Assembly (NCBI RefSeq): GCF_000317535.1
Contig: NC_019757.1
Span: forward strand, 3,116,501-3,180,500
From: Cylindrospermum stagnale PCC 7417
Lineage (GTDB): Bacteria > Cyanobacteriota > Cyanobacteriia > Cyanobacteriales > Nostocaceae
Reading direction: 5' to 3'
DNA: 64,000 nt
The first letter of the stretch is position 1. Each line of letters begins with the position of its first letter. Of the stretch, positions 18,708 through 28,401 are shown piece after piece. The notes beneath the pieces are model-generated. The model was not told the origin of the DNA, searched no databases, and was given only the letters and a program-made list of their open reading frames with translations. Position numbers and translations under genes: made by a program.

Positions 18708-19483
18708 TTTTAAAAGAATCTAAAAATCAGTTTCAACCTATGGTAGGTCTAAACTAAGCGACTCACAAAATTGGTAAGTGTAGCCTAGATTTTTTTGGTG
18801 CGGTGTACTACACTAAACTAAAGGTGATGGCGGAAGTAGTAAGATTGTCGGGTGCAATACTTCTTTTGGCAGTGAAATTAGCCAAAATAGGGGTTAGAGT
18901 CATGCTAACGGGCTGATGTCCTACTTCACCGGATGAAATGTCTAGTAAAGTCAGGATGTCTACGGTTGTCAATAGTTTACATAGCAGATATTTACCAGAT
19001 GACCGTCAAGGATAACGAAGGGATAAATCCCGACAGAATCTGAATTACTGGAAAAATCCAACCCCAACTTCCAGAAAATTCGGGGGTCAGTTTTGAACCA
19101 TAGTAACTGTTACTCCTGGGTTTCCTGCTTGTAGGCGTAGCTTTCTCAAATGAGTTGTTTTCTTTCTTTGTTGCCACGTAGACTATAAATTGTACCAGAT
19201 ATGCCGACACAATAAATGCCCACAAAACGCAACTAGATCATTTTTGATTAGGAGAAAAGTAATTCCCGATGTCTTTGACTAGGGAATAAAGGGTTTGCCG
19301 TTTAACCCTGTAATGCTAGATACCTTGACGAATGAACTCACCTATCCTGATGAGTAAATTTGAGCAGGTTTTTCCCAAGGGTACTTCAGATCAAAAGTTG
19401 ATAATCTCGAAACCAACACCCAAGACATTGGGGAATGGTGTTTTCGCAGTTTAGTAAAACACGCTCAAGTTATTAGATCGCTT
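18708..19483. other. 776-bp intergenic stretch
   Basis: No supported gene. A minus-strand open stretch at 18992-19225 encodes 77 residues, but I recognise no family in it and see no ribosome-binding site. The frame of the next gene stays open upstream of its GTG to a stop at 19361 without any other start codon, so its true 5' end may be uncertain. No terminator is obvious after the tRNA. Confidence 0.35.
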
Positions 19484-19891
19484 GTGCAATCTCAAAAACC
19501 CGAAAAAATAGACTTAAATACGGATTACACCTGTCCTTGCCGTCGCCAGGGGCAGTTAGTTCCGATTACGCTGACAGAAGCATTTGGTTGCAATCGCTGT
19601 CAGCAAATATTTGTTGTCGAAGATAATGGTTATGTCCTAGAGCAACTTTCTACCACCTATCTCTACAAGCGAGCTTGGCGTTGGACGGGTAAGAGTTGGC
19701 GTATTGTCCAGCCTCGATTGGGAGAAAACTATCTGCCCATAGCGCTAGGGATTATTTTCGTGTTAGTGATTATATGGCTACCATTAGCGCTGCGATTGGC
19801 AAATAATTCTAACCTTATTGCTTGGGCAATGGTGGCGGTGGTATTAACTATCCTGCCGACACTAATGCTCTGGCTTACCTACAGACGTTAA
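19484..19891 (+). CDS. Conserved membrane protein with N-terminal zinc-ribbon-like motif
   Basis: The 135-residue product has an N-terminal soluble part with two Cys pairs (YTCPCRRQGQL, then FGCNRCQQIFVVEDNGYVLE), spaced like a zinc ribbon. A basic Trp-rich segment follows (KRAWRWTGKSWRI), then two hydrophobic helices (about 83-102 and 108-130). It is probably a thylakoid or plasma membrane protein. The start is GTG. Its stop lies four bases before the next ATG, so it is probably coupled to the proA-type gene. No known function. Confidence 0.7.
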   Translation: MQSQKPEKIDLNTDYTCPCRRQGQLVPITLTEAFGCNRCQQIFVVEDNGYVLEQLSTTYLYKRAWRWTGKSWRIVQPRLGENYLPIALGIIFVLVIIWLPLALRLANNSNLIAWAMVAVVLTILPTLMLWLTYRR

Positions 19892-19895
19892 CTCA

Positions 19896-21161
19896 ATGAC
19901 CGTTGAAGTTTTGGATGATTACCCCGAACCAATAAACAGTGCTAAACGCGCTTATCAAGCTTCCCTGAAGTTGGGGATCACAAAGGGAGCAGATCGGAGT
20001 CGTGCTGTATTAGCAATGGCACAGGCGCTTGAGCATTCATTTGACGACATTCTAGAAGCCAACACCTTGGATCTAGAAGCCAGTCGGGAGATGGCTGTGC
20101 CTGAGTTGATTTTAGATTGGCTGAAGCTTACTCCCTCCAGGCTAGAAGCCACAGTAGAGATTCTCCGGAGGTTGGGGGAATTATCAGATCCACTGCGACG
20201 TGTGAGGAACGCTGACTATCAACAGGAAGATTCCCAGAGTTATTCCCAGTTAATGCCTTTGGGGGTGATTGGGTTTATTTATGAGGCGTTCCCCGATTTA
20301 GGCGCGATCGCCGCTGGTTTTTGTATTAAGACTGGTAATAGCCTGATTCTTAAAGGTAGTACAGAAGCTAGTCACTCGAATGCGGCGATCGCAGAAGTGC
20401 TGCAAACTGCTATCAGTGAAGTTGGACTACCAGAAGGCTGTGTAGAATTAATCACAGCAGAACATGGTGCTTCGATTCGGGATTTAGTCACCCAAGATCA
20501 GTACGTGAATTTAGTGATTCCCTATGGACGTTCTAGCTTAATCCAGCAAGTTGTACGCCAGTCAACAAGTCCTGTGTTAAAGTCAGCTATGGGCAACTGT
20601 TACCTCTACTGGTCGCTAAATGGTAGCTTGGAAATGGTGCGCTGGATGATTCTCGATAGCCACCAGAGCGAACCAGATCCGGTAAATGCCATCGAAAAAG
20701 TTCTCATTCATCGTCAATCATTGCCATCTTCCTTATCAGTGCTGTGGAACAGCTTGAAGGAAAAAGGCTTTGAAATCAAAGGGGATGAGGAATTAGTAGA
20801 AGCTTTTCCTCAGTTGCAGCTAGCGAAAGAAGGTGAATGGGGAAACCCGTATTTAACCAAGACAGTGGCTTTTAAATTGGTGGATAGCTTAGAAAGTGCG
20901 ATCGCCTGGATTAATCATTATAGTAGCGGTCATGCCGACAGCATTGTCACCGACTCCTACCAAGAAAGCCGCCAATTTGCCCTAGGAGTCAACACCGCCT
21001 CCACCTACATCAACGCATCCCCCCGTTTTTACCGCAACCCCTCGCGGGGAGATTCGGCATTTTTAGGTATGTCAAATCAAAAAGGCCATCGTCGCGGATT
21101 TATCAGTTTGGAAAGTTTGACGACTGTTAAGCACATTGTCCAAGGAAATGGGCGGTTTTAG
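19896..21161 (+). CDS. proA: ProA-type glutamate-5-semialdehyde dehydrogenase
   Basis: The 421-residue protein has the length and order of ProA, which reduces gamma-glutamyl phosphate to the semialdehyde in proline synthesis. Seen are SRAVLAMAQALE, MPLGVIGFIYEAFPDL, GFCIKTGNSLILKGSTEASH (cofactor side), YVNLVIPYGRSSLI, the catalytic-Cys segment SAMGNCYLYW, and the C-terminal NTASTYINASPRFYRNPSRG. In typical ProA the Cys block reads GNCHVYVD and the first motif ends YExRPxVT. The variants here suggest a divergent cyanobacterial paralogue, and the substrate should be treated with caution. It is translationally close to the upstream membrane protein gene. Confidence 0.82.
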   Translation: MTVEVLDDYPEPINSAKRAYQASLKLGITKGADRSRAVLAMAQALEHSFDDILEANTLDLEASREMAVPELILDWLKLTPSRLEATVEILRRLGELSDPLRRVRNADYQQEDSQSYSQLMPLGVIGFIYEAFPDLGAIAAGFCIKTGNSLILKGSTEASHSNAAIAEVLQTAISEVGLPEGCVELITAEHGASIRDLVTQDQYVNLVIPYGRSSLIQQVVRQSTSPVLKSAMGNCYLYWSLNGSLEMVRWMILDSHQSEPDPVNAIEKVLIHRQSLPSSLSVLWNSLKEKGFEIKGDEELVEAFPQLQLAKEGEWGNPYLTKTVAFKLVDSLESAIAWINHYSSGHADSIVTDSYQESRQFALGVNTASTYINASPRFYRNPSRGDSAFLGMSNQKGHRRGFISLESLTTVKHIVQGNGRF

Positions 21162-21195
21162 AAAGCGTAACTTTCTGTATGACTGCTCATTTTCC

Positions 21196-23064
21196 CTATG
21201 AGCTTTTTGCTTCTAGCTTTTGGATTACTTCATTCAAATAATGTTCAGTCAGGAATTTTAACCAATATCCGCTAACCTTACCTTTTTTGCATTCAGCTTT
21301 CTCTAACAAAAGACTCCGAACAGATTTAAGCCAATCTAATTCTTCAAGCAATTTCTCATGAATATGAACTAACTCATATCGTTGTTTTAATATCGAAAGA
21401 ATCGAGTCTCTATCTTTATAATCCATAGGTAAAAATTTCTCTATGAATTCTTCTGGTAATATGTGTTTGAATATAGGAACGTCATAGTATCTCTGCTTCA
21501 ATGAATCCCCATTATGCGAGTTATTTTGGCAAACCATTCTGTTAAACTTCCATATATCGCTCTGCATAATAACCAGTAAATCTTTACCAGCACTGGGCAG
21601 ATTTACATCTCTTGCTGACTCTCGAACTTGATCGATGTAAGAACAAAAGTCTGTAAACTCGTTAATTTCTCTACCTTGAAAGATAAGCCCACCATAGTTA
21701 TCTTCAACTAAAGAATACAATGGAGATACAATATCTAGTTGATTATTATCTTTGAGGTGATCAATATAAAGCTTTGAGTCCTGTATAATCTCTTCTTTAG
21801 TTTTACAATATAGTCCAACATCAGAAAACTTTAATAAAAGTCCAGTGATATGCTTGATTTCCCCCAAAACAGTAAATTCTCTATTAACATATTGTAATTC
21901 AACCTTCTTGAGTAAATCATCAAAATCATTATCAGTAAGCCTGTAAAAGTGCCACAATCTAACCCAATTAGGGGTGTGTTCATCCTGAAAATATTTACTA
22001 GTTAATAGTGATTGATCTAGTTCTTGCGTATCTAAGATACCTTTATCAAAAAATATTTCCCACCACACTTTGCTTGGAAATGGCTCATGTAGGTTTAGAT
22101 TCAGTACTGTATACTTACCAAGCATTATCTGAAGTGGAGCTTCCTCTGCGCTATTCTTCTTTATGCTTGAACTGGTTGCTTGACGGGAACTCTGCTGCTT
22201 ACTTATTAGTAATATATATTCTTCTCTCAATTTGCTAATATCTTTTGGAAGCATTTTTCCGCGTCTAATTTCGATGGAGAAAGCCATAAGTAGTTTTAAA
22301 ATGTCTTTAAGAAAATCTGGTTTACTTCTTCCCTTTTCTGGTAATTTCTCAAAAATTCTCTCAAAGTCTAAAACGATTTGCTTTAAAATTCTTAAGTTTT
22401 CACATTCTGCCGTTTTGTATACTTCTTGCATTAATTGACCATTATCAGTTAAAAATGTTCTAACCTTTAAATTATTTACACTACAAATAAAATTTTCTAA
22501 TGAACCATCAAAATCAGGAGCAACGCCAAAAGTTTTACCGATTAACTTCTCTTTAATAGTATTGTATTTATCTTGTTTTAGTAGTTCATTTTCATTGGCA
22601 ACAATAACTACTTTTAAGTCTTGCTGCTCCACAAAGTAGTTAATATACCCCAATATATTACCGATATCCATTTGACAACGTTCTAAATCATCAAAAATCA
22701 AAATACTTTTATCAGTATTTTTAAGATAATCAGGAAGGTTGATGTCTGGAATTTGAATATTTAATGCTCCATCATCTTTGCTGTCACCATTCAAATCTAT
22801 TTTCAGAGTGCCTTTTAGTAATCCTTTGAGAATCTTTCCTGTTATTGCCATTTCCTTTGATGACAGTACAGGGTTTAATTGCTGAAAAAAGGTGTCCTCA
22901 ATCTCCAAGAAGCTAGTTACTCCGTAAAGGCTGACATACAAGAATTTCTGTTTTTTATCTTTTAGATTTTCGCGCCGGTACTTATTGATAAATCGTTTGA
23001 TAAACCATGTTTTTCCAGAACCCCACTCACCTTTTAGTAAAACTGCAAATCCAGGTGCAGACAA
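21196..23064 (-). CDS. KAP-family P-loop NTPase, probably 5'-truncated
   Basis: The 622-residue frame begins almost at its Walker A motif (LLKGEWGSGKTWFIKRF) and has a Walker B ILIFDDLERCQMD followed by VVIVANENEL, the pattern of KAP NTPases. The C-terminal 400 residues are helical and unrecognised. The only start is TTG at 23064, without a ribosome site. Yet the frame stays open to 23160 and reads RFWTQENNSINSHIEAYLDY before it, as expected of the true N-terminus. No start codon lies there, and the IS4-type element adjoins. KAP NTPases often occur in phage-defence settings; that role is inference. It is AT-rich relative to its neighbours, hinting at transfer. Confidence 0.8.
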   Translation of the reverse strand: MSAPGFAVLLKGEWGSGKTWFIKRFINKYRRENLKDKKQKFLYVSLYGVTSFLEIEDTFFQQLNPVLSSKEMAITGKILKGLLKGTLKIDLNGDSKDDGALNIQIPDINLPDYLKNTDKSILIFDDLERCQMDIGNILGYINYFVEQQDLKVVIVANENELLKQDKYNTIKEKLIGKTFGVAPDFDGSLENFICSVNNLKVRTFLTDNGQLMQEVYKTAECENLRILKQIVLDFERIFEKLPEKGRSKPDFLKDILKLLMAFSIEIRRGKMLPKDISKLREEYILLISKQQSSRQATSSSIKKNSAEEAPLQIMLGKYTVLNLNLHEPFPSKVWWEIFFDKGILDTQELDQSLLTSKYFQDEHTPNWVRLWHFYRLTDNDFDDLLKKVELQYVNREFTVLGEIKHITGLLLKFSDVGLYCKTKEEIIQDSKLYIDHLKDNNQLDIVSPLYSLVEDNYGGLIFQGREINEFTDFCSYIDQVRESARDVNLPSAGKDLLVIMQSDIWKFNRMVCQNNSHNGDSLKQRYYDVPIFKHILPEEFIEKFLPMDYKDRDSILSILKQRYELVHIHEKLLEELDWLKSVRSLLLEKAECKKGKVSGYWLKFLTEHYLNEVIQKLEAKSS

Positions 23065-23193
23065 ACCACAGTAATAATCTAAATATGCTTCGATATGGCT
23101 ATTGATTGAATTATTTTCTTGAGTCCAGAAACGTTGAATGCAGCAATAAAACTTTACATACTAAGATGTAATTGTCCTATCAAGGGTTAATTG

Positions 23194-24300
23194 TCAACAT
23201 TTCATAATATCTTCCATCCAATGTACATAACTAATTTGTTGACACATACAGGCTTGTAAATAGCGGAATTTATCTAATATTTTTTCACCCCATTGTTTAG
23301 GAACAGATACAAGTTGTAAAATCAGATAAGCAATGAGACTTGCATAGATTTGTATGGTAATACCATTAACATTTTTGGTAATTAATTTATCAAGTTTTAG
23401 GTGCATCTTTAAAAATTTCCATAACAATTCAACTCCCCACCTTAAGCGATAAATATCTCTAATATCATCATCTCTAACTGCTGCATCTCCATTAGTTGGT
23501 AAATTAGTGACTAAGCGAAATTCAGTTCTCGTTTCTAAATCACAAAAATTAATCACTCTATAAGCTTGTGCATCTGTTGATGAGCCAATTTTTACCAGTC
23601 CATTTTCTGATTCAAATTCTAACTTCCAATTATTTTTAATCCGTAACACAAAGTATTTATTTTCTTGAACTAGTTCTTGAATAAAATTTAAACCTGCAAA
23701 GCCCCTATCCATTACTCCAACAGCATCTGCTGGCAAATTAGACATCATCTTTGAGCCAAATTTATAATCATGATTATGACCAAAGTTGATGAAATTATCT
23801 TCTGGACTTCCTGTAGCAAGATTTAGGGAACTAAACAGTTTAACTTGATGATAATCCAGAATCCATAACAGCTTACTTGTCAATGTAATAATTGTTGAAT
23901 CAATTGGACATATTGCATATTTATTGTGTAACTTCTTCTGGACTTTATTCTGGACTAATTGATTTAATTGATGATAAATCTTCTGGAATACTTCTTGACT
24001 TCGATGAGTGTTAGCTTTGGAAAACGTGGAAATATCTACATCAAATCCTGTATTGTTTAATCGTTTAAATAAATCCCTCATACTCGTTAAGCTATTATCC
24101 AGGGCATAAGCTAACCAACACTCGACAAAAAGACGGCTGTTCAAAACAGGATAATCATTTTTTGGTAGCCCTCCCAGGATATTTTTGACAATCTTGGGAA
24201 ATGAATTTATAATCATCGTTAATCGAAATATTTTAATCCTTTGCCCAAAATCTAACATATTTTGGGCTATTCTTATCGGAATTTTCTTAACATTCAACAC
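23194..24300 (-). CDS. IS4-superfamily transposase
   Basis: The 368-residue protein shows the DDE catalytic centre of IS4-type elements. The first Asp is in CPIDSTIITL, the second in VGVMDRGFAGLNF, and the Glu lies inside the YREK signature Y-2-R-3-E-6-K, read as IYRLRWGVELLWKFLK. The frame is complete. I could not fix the terminal repeats: candidates start near 23174 and end near 24340, with only weak similarity. The element lies directly against the 5' side of the KAP NTPase gene and probably destroyed its start. Confidence 0.92.
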   Translation of the reverse strand: MLNVKKIPIRIAQNMLDFGQRIKIFRLTMIINSFPKIVKNILGGLPKNDYPVLNSRLFVECWLAYALDNSLTSMRDLFKRLNNTGFDVDISTFSKANTHRSQEVFQKIYHQLNQLVQNKVQKKLHNKYAICPIDSTIITLTSKLLWILDYHQVKLFSSLNLATGSPEDNFINFGHNHDYKFGSKMMSNLPADAVGVMDRGFAGLNFIQELVQENKYFVLRIKNNWKLEFESENGLVKIGSSTDAQAYRVINFCDLETRTEFRLVTNLPTNGDAAVRDDDIRDIYRLRWGVELLWKFLKMHLKLDKLITKNVNGITIQIYASLIAYLILQLVSVPKQWGEKILDKFRYLQACMCQQISYVHWMEDIMKC

Positions 24301-24658
24301 TTCTGTCTTGAGTCATATTTTCCTTTATTAGCTGGGAATGCTTAATTCAAAGCCTCTCTCCGCTTCGGAGAGAGGTTTGGAGAGAGGTCTTTCAGCAAAT
24401 TTTTAAACATTCTAAACATCCTCTAACAACCTACATCTAAAATCACTCAAACACAGACAGTCATAATTCAGAAATCCCTCGTTCCCATGCTCTATCTGGA
24501 AACCCATATCTAGAGCCTATGCCTCTATAATACAGGAGGTAGAACCTCCAAGAAGGCATTCCCAGCCAGAGACTGGGAACAAGATAAGATAATCCTGTTA
24601 ATCCTGAAATCCTAAAAATCCTGATTCAGACGTTTTGATTGTATTTGATGATGTAGTC
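24301..24658. repeat. Palindromic dispersed repeats between the IS4-type gene and desB
   Basis: CCTCTCTCCGCTTCGGAGAGAGG forms a hairpin at 24353-24375. A longer palindromic repeat spans about 24478-24583: its ends GTTCCCA (24481-24487) and TGGGAAC (24574-24580) are complementary, and an inner AGGAGGT/ACCTCC pair lies near 24534-24549. Units of this layout are scattered through Nostoc genomes. A tract of repeated AATCCTGAAATCCTAAAAATC type follows at 24593-24622. No gene is visible. Confidence 0.6.
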
Positions 24659-24692
24659 GAAAAAAAAGCCCGCATCTTGCGGACTTGCTTTA
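24659..24692 (-). terminator. Rho-independent terminator of desB
   Basis: Read on the minus strand, AAGTCCGCAAGATGCGGGCTT forms a stable stem-loop and is followed at once by eight T. It lies about 20 bases beyond the desB stop codon, a textbook arrangement for an intrinsic terminator. Confidence 0.85.
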
Positions 24693-24709
24693 TCTCAATA
24701 ATCTACCGA

Positions 24710-25876
24710 TTACTTCACAATCTGATTATTCGAGGTGTAATAAACCTTACTACCTGTATCTGGAACAAAATGACAGTTGATAGCAGAACGCCATAAAGAC
24801 TTCCAAATTGGTTCTTCAGATTTATGGAAGTAGTCACCCATAATCGGTTTAATCGCCTCAGTTGCTTTCAGCAAATTGTAGTGAGGGATATTGAGGAAAA
24901 TGTGGTGAGCAACGTGAGTACCGATATCGTGATGAATGTGATTGACCAAACCGTAATCTCGGTCAATGCTAGAAATAGCACCTTTCAAAAAAGACCATTC
25001 TTCGCCACGATACCAGGCAATTCCAGGCTCAGTGTGGTGCAAAAACGTCACCAAGTCTAGCCAAATGATAAACACAATGTAGGGTACAGCATAGTTTTTG
25101 ATAAACCATAAGAAACCCCATTGATAGGTGAGGAAACCCAACAAACCTACCATGCAAATCAAAAGTGCAGTACTGGTGAGAACATCCCATTTTTCAGATG
25201 GTTTGAACAGCGGGCTACTGGGTGAAAAGTGGGAGCCTTGTTTACCCGGAGAACGCTGAAACAAATACACCGGATAAGCGAATAAGAAAGCATAAAATCG
25301 CCCTACTTTTTGCAAAAAGGGCATCTCGTTGTATTCTGATTCAGAGATAGGATACCAGCTTTCATCGTTCTCTAAACTGCCAGTATTTTTGTGGTGGGTT
25401 CTGTGGCTAATACGCCAACCGTGATAAGGAACGAGGATGGGTGTGTGGGTAAGATGTCCAACTAAATCATTGAGCCATTTATGCTTAGAAAAAGATTGGT
25501 GTCCGCAGTCGTGACCAACTACAAACAAAGCCCAAAACATTGTGCCTTGCATTAGCCAGAAAACCGGCCAGAAATACCAAGAATCCAGATAATTAGCAAC
25601 TGCATACAGCAACCCGACAATCAGGATGTCACGAAAGCAGTAATATAGTGATTTTGCCACATTGGGCTGAAAACATTCAGCGGGGATTGCAGCTTTTAAA
25701 TCCTGAAGGGTAAAGGGTAGTTTACCTGTATTCTCAGATGATTCAAAGCTATCAGGCTGGTTCAGATTGATTGTATTTGATTGCACTAGATTCTTTTTGT
25801 TCGATATAGCAAGGTAGTCACACTTGAAATGATGCACAGCTTTGGTTATTTCTGAGAATTTCCCTAAACTGTACAT
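24710..25876 (-). CDS. desB: Acyl-lipid omega-3 (delta-15) desaturase
   Basis: The protein has three histidine boxes: GHDCGHQSF (residues about 121-129), SHRTHHKN (157-164) and the late THVAHHIF. It also has the omega-3-type block GEEWSFLKGAISSIDRDYG and the C-terminal FVPDTGSKVYYTS shared with plastid FAD7/8. DesB introduces the third double bond into C18 acyl lipids of thylakoid and plasma membranes and is cold-induced in related species. The frame opens at 25876, but GTG at 25786 (VQSNTINLNQPDSF) looks nearer to homologues, giving 358 residues. It is the last of three desaturase genes on this strand. Confidence 0.93.
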   Translation of the reverse strand: MYSLGKFSEITKAVHHFKCDYLAISNKKNLVQSNTINLNQPDSFESSENTGKLPFTLQDLKAAIPAECFQPNVAKSLYYCFRDILIVGLLYAVANYLDSWYFWPVFWLMQGTMFWALFVVGHDCGHQSFSKHKWLNDLVGHLTHTPILVPYHGWRISHRTHHKNTGSLENDESWYPISESEYNEMPFLQKVGRFYAFLFAYPVYLFQRSPGKQGSHFSPSSPLFKPSEKWDVLTSTALLICMVGLLGFLTYQWGFLWFIKNYAVPYIVFIIWLDLVTFLHHTEPGIAWYRGEEWSFLKGAISSIDRDYGLVNHIHHDIGTHVAHHIFLNIPHYNLLKATEAIKPIMGDYFHKSEEPIWKSLWRSAINCHFVPDTGSKVYYTSNNQIVK

Positions 25877-25989
25877 AGATATCTAGCAATTTAATTAATA
25901 TAGAGAATTGCCAGATATTCTGGAAAAAGGATGAAAGCTGAAGGATAAATAATGGTGACATATATTCATACTTCATGCTTCATGCTTTT

Positions 25990-27066
25990 TTATTGCTCTG
26001 CGTAATATTCTTTGAAAGACTTATAGCCAACATCAGTTGTATACAGTTGACACTGGTCTGTAATTTCTTTCATTAAAGACCAAGAGAACTGACATTCATC
26101 ATGCAAATAATCTCCCCAATTTTCTTTGATGCTGTTGTAAGCTAACCGCAAATTATAAGAAGGAATGGCAGTAGAGATGTGGTGAGGGACGTGGACATTG
26201 ATATCGTGGCAAAGAAATTCTACCCAAGCAGGGTAATCGCAATGAATTGTACCAGATAGTTGTGCTAAAGCTTCGTTCCATTTGTCAGCTACTTTAAAAG
26301 GAACATCGGCAGCAGTATGGTGAACTATGGTAAAGGTACTCATCCAAAAATGGTATCCCAGCCAGGGTATAACCCAAAATTTGACAAATCCCCAGATACC
26401 AGTTGTCGCAATGAGAGTGGGGAAAACAACTGCTGCAAACAGAGCAACCACAGCCACAGAAAGCTTGATACTCGATTGGTCTTTGGTTTTGAAATTCCGC
26501 CAATCAAAATGCACAACTGCCCAATGTCCAACTGAACCAACCCACCAGAGGCGGTTACTGATGAATCCCTCATAGGCAAACTGCCTAGTTTTATCCCAAA
26601 GAGAAAAAACTTCTGGTCTAATGGGGTGCCAAGCGTTATCCTCATCCAGCTTGTTAGTGTGTTTATGGTGATAGTTATGTTTAATCCGCCAACTGTGGAA
26701 GGGGTAAATCAAGGGCATCATGAACAGGTGTCCTACCAAATCATTTACCCAGCGACGTTTGGCAAATGAACGATGACCGCAATCATGACCAATTACAAAA
26801 AAACCTGTTAAAGCAGTCCCTGTAAAAATCCAAGCTAGGGGTAAGAGATACCAAGGGGCAATTGCCAAGAAAAAGTAGGATAAGGCAACCATGAAGACGC
26901 TAGCTAGCGCTCTTGTCCAGGCTTTGCGTTTATTCTGCTGAAAACATTCCTTTGGTAGGCTTTTGATAATATCTTTTAGCCTCAGGTCGGAATTACCAAG
27001 GTCTGTAGAGGTACGATTAATCTCGTCTCTACCAAATGTTTCGTTTTTAATTGATGTAGTAGTCAT
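25990..27066 (-). CDS. desA: Acyl-lipid delta-12 desaturase
   Basis: From ATG 27066 the protein has 358 residues, close to usual DesA. The histidine boxes are GHDCGHRSFA, IKHNYHHKHTN and VHVPHHIS, in a four-helix membrane frame with WHPIRPEVF and HDINVHVPHH. DesA makes the delta-12 double bond of C18 fatty acids in membrane glycerolipids, using ferredoxin as donor. The start is chosen because MTTTSIKN follows an AGG eight bases upstream. The longer frame from 27126 adds 20 residues not expected in the family. It lies between desC and desB. Confidence 0.94.
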   Translation of the reverse strand: MTTTSIKNETFGRDEINRTSTDLGNSDLRLKDIIKSLPKECFQQNKRKAWTRALASVFMVALSYFFLAIAPWYLLPLAWIFTGTALTGFFVIGHDCGHRSFAKRRWVNDLVGHLFMMPLIYPFHSWRIKHNYHHKHTNKLDEDNAWHPIRPEVFSLWDKTRQFAYEGFISNRLWWVGSVGHWAVVHFDWRNFKTKDQSSIKLSVAVVALFAAVVFPTLIATTGIWGFVKFWVIPWLGYHFWMSTFTIVHHTAADVPFKVADKWNEALAQLSGTIHCDYPAWVEFLCHDINVHVPHHISTAIPSYNLRLAYNSIKENWGDYLHDECQFSWSLMKEITDQCQLYTTDVGYKSFKEYYAEQ

Positions 27067-27496
27067 GAATACCTGAAAAACGGCAAAATGTTTCACCAAG
27101 TCACTCAGGAAAGTGGCTTGTCGCAAAGTTTTGTAACATTAATGTTTCGGATTATATCAACTTTCTAAGCTACCACAGCACATGTGTAAATATTTATTTT
27201 TTGATTTATTTTTTGCGACCCGTTTCCGAATTGGCGCATAGATATTTTAGTTACTGGAGAAAATTAATCAAGGGTATCTGGAAGACCTCTCTCTAAATCT
27301 CTCTCCTACAAGGAGAGAGACTTTGAATTTTTTCGATTAGAGCGTCGGGAAGGAGGTTAGGGAGTTAGGTTTTTCGTGGGCTGGTCTACTACATGACTTG
27401 AAAAGTCAGCAAGATTCACAAGCAAAGAGTCAATAGCCCACAGTCAATGATTTATTGACTATATGACTATTGACTATATAAATATTAACTTTGGAG
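27067..27496. repeat. 430-bp spacer between desA and desC with dispersed repeats
   Basis: A palindromic tract with GACCTCTCTCTAAATCTCTCTCC and AGGAGAGAGAC lies at 27284-27322. A second tract, TTGACTATATGACTATTGACTATA, lies near 27454-27477. Both are types of short repeat seen in Nostoc spacers. The spacing implies that desA has its own promoter apart from desC. No gene is visible. Confidence 0.5.
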
Positions 27497-28315
27497 TTAC
27501 TGCTTTCTCTCTGCTAGCTTGACATTCGTAGCTAGACCTAGTAATTGCAGTACTTGAATTGTCATCCAAGTTAAATCGATTTCCCACCATTCCAGCCCAT
27601 GACGAGCTGAGTATTGAAAGGCATGGTGGTTATTGTGCCAGCCTTCGCCAAAAACGAGTACGGCTACCCACCAGCAGTTTGTTGAATGATCACCTGAATC
27701 ATGGGTGCGATAGCCAAATTTGTGGGTAGCGCTGTTCACTAACCAGGTGCAGTGGTAAACCCAGACGATGCGGGCAAAAATTCCCCAAACAACGAAAGAC
27801 CAGCCACCCAAGAGCAATAGTCCAATACCCAAAGCTACTTGGATGAGAATGAAATATTTTTGTAAAAACTGATAGACTGGGTCTTCGGAAATATCTTTGG
27901 TAAAACGAGGAACATCTGCTTGAGCGGGTGAGTGATAGACCAGCCAACCCATATGGCTCCACCAGAAGCCTTTATTGGAATCATGGGGGTCACTACCAGT
28001 ATCTGAATGTAAGTGATGAAGGCGATGTATACCCACCCACTCGATTGGCCCGCCTTGACAGGAAAGTGTCCCGAAGAGAACCAAGAGATACTCTAGCCAC
28101 TTGGGCGTTTGAAAACTGCGATGGGTGACAAGACGGTGAAATCCTAGGGTGATTCCTAAACCGCCGGTGATCCAGTAAAGCAATAAAGCTACACCAACTG
28201 CATTCCAGCTAAAGTTACTAGGAAGAAGGGCAAACAAAGCTCCAATGTGTAGTGCAGCGAAAAATAGGGTGTTAACCCAGTTAAGTTGAGGTTTTGTTGA
28301 GGTAGCAATTGTCAT
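27497..28315 (-). CDS. desC: Acyl-lipid delta-9 desaturase
   Basis: The 272-residue protein shows the delta-9 histidine boxes: LGFHRLVTHRSF (about 57-68), IHRLHHLHSD (about 96-105) and WHNNHHAFQYSARHG (about 225-240). It has two pairs of transmembrane helices. DesC inserts the first double bond at C9 of acyl chains bound to glycerolipids. It is the first of the desC-desA-desB series, so this locus encodes all steps to trienoic C18 acids. The divergent PLP-lyase gene begins 86 bp upstream of its start. Confidence 0.95.
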   Translation of the reverse strand: MTIATSTKPQLNWVNTLFFAALHIGALFALLPSNFSWNAVGVALLLYWITGGLGITLGFHRLVTHRSFQTPKWLEYLLVLFGTLSCQGGPIEWVGIHRLHHLHSDTGSDPHDSNKGFWWSHMGWLVYHSPAQADVPRFTKDISEDPVYQFLQKYFILIQVALGIGLLLLGGWSFVVWGIFARIVWVYHCTWLVNSATHKFGYRTHDSGDHSTNCWWVAVLVFGEGWHNNHHAFQYSARHGLEWWEIDLTWMTIQVLQLLGLATNVKLAERKQ

Positions 28316-28401
28316 GCATTAACCTGAATAGGAATTGTTCAGCCTAAGGGTGCGCGATCCTAAAATCCGCATATCTAAATTTTTTTTTGAAAGGGGAACT
28401 G

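Noticed and set aside
18992-19225. Minus-strand frame of 77 residues with one hydrophobic stretch
   Set aside because: No ribosome-binding site, no recognised family and mixed composition; treated as chance.
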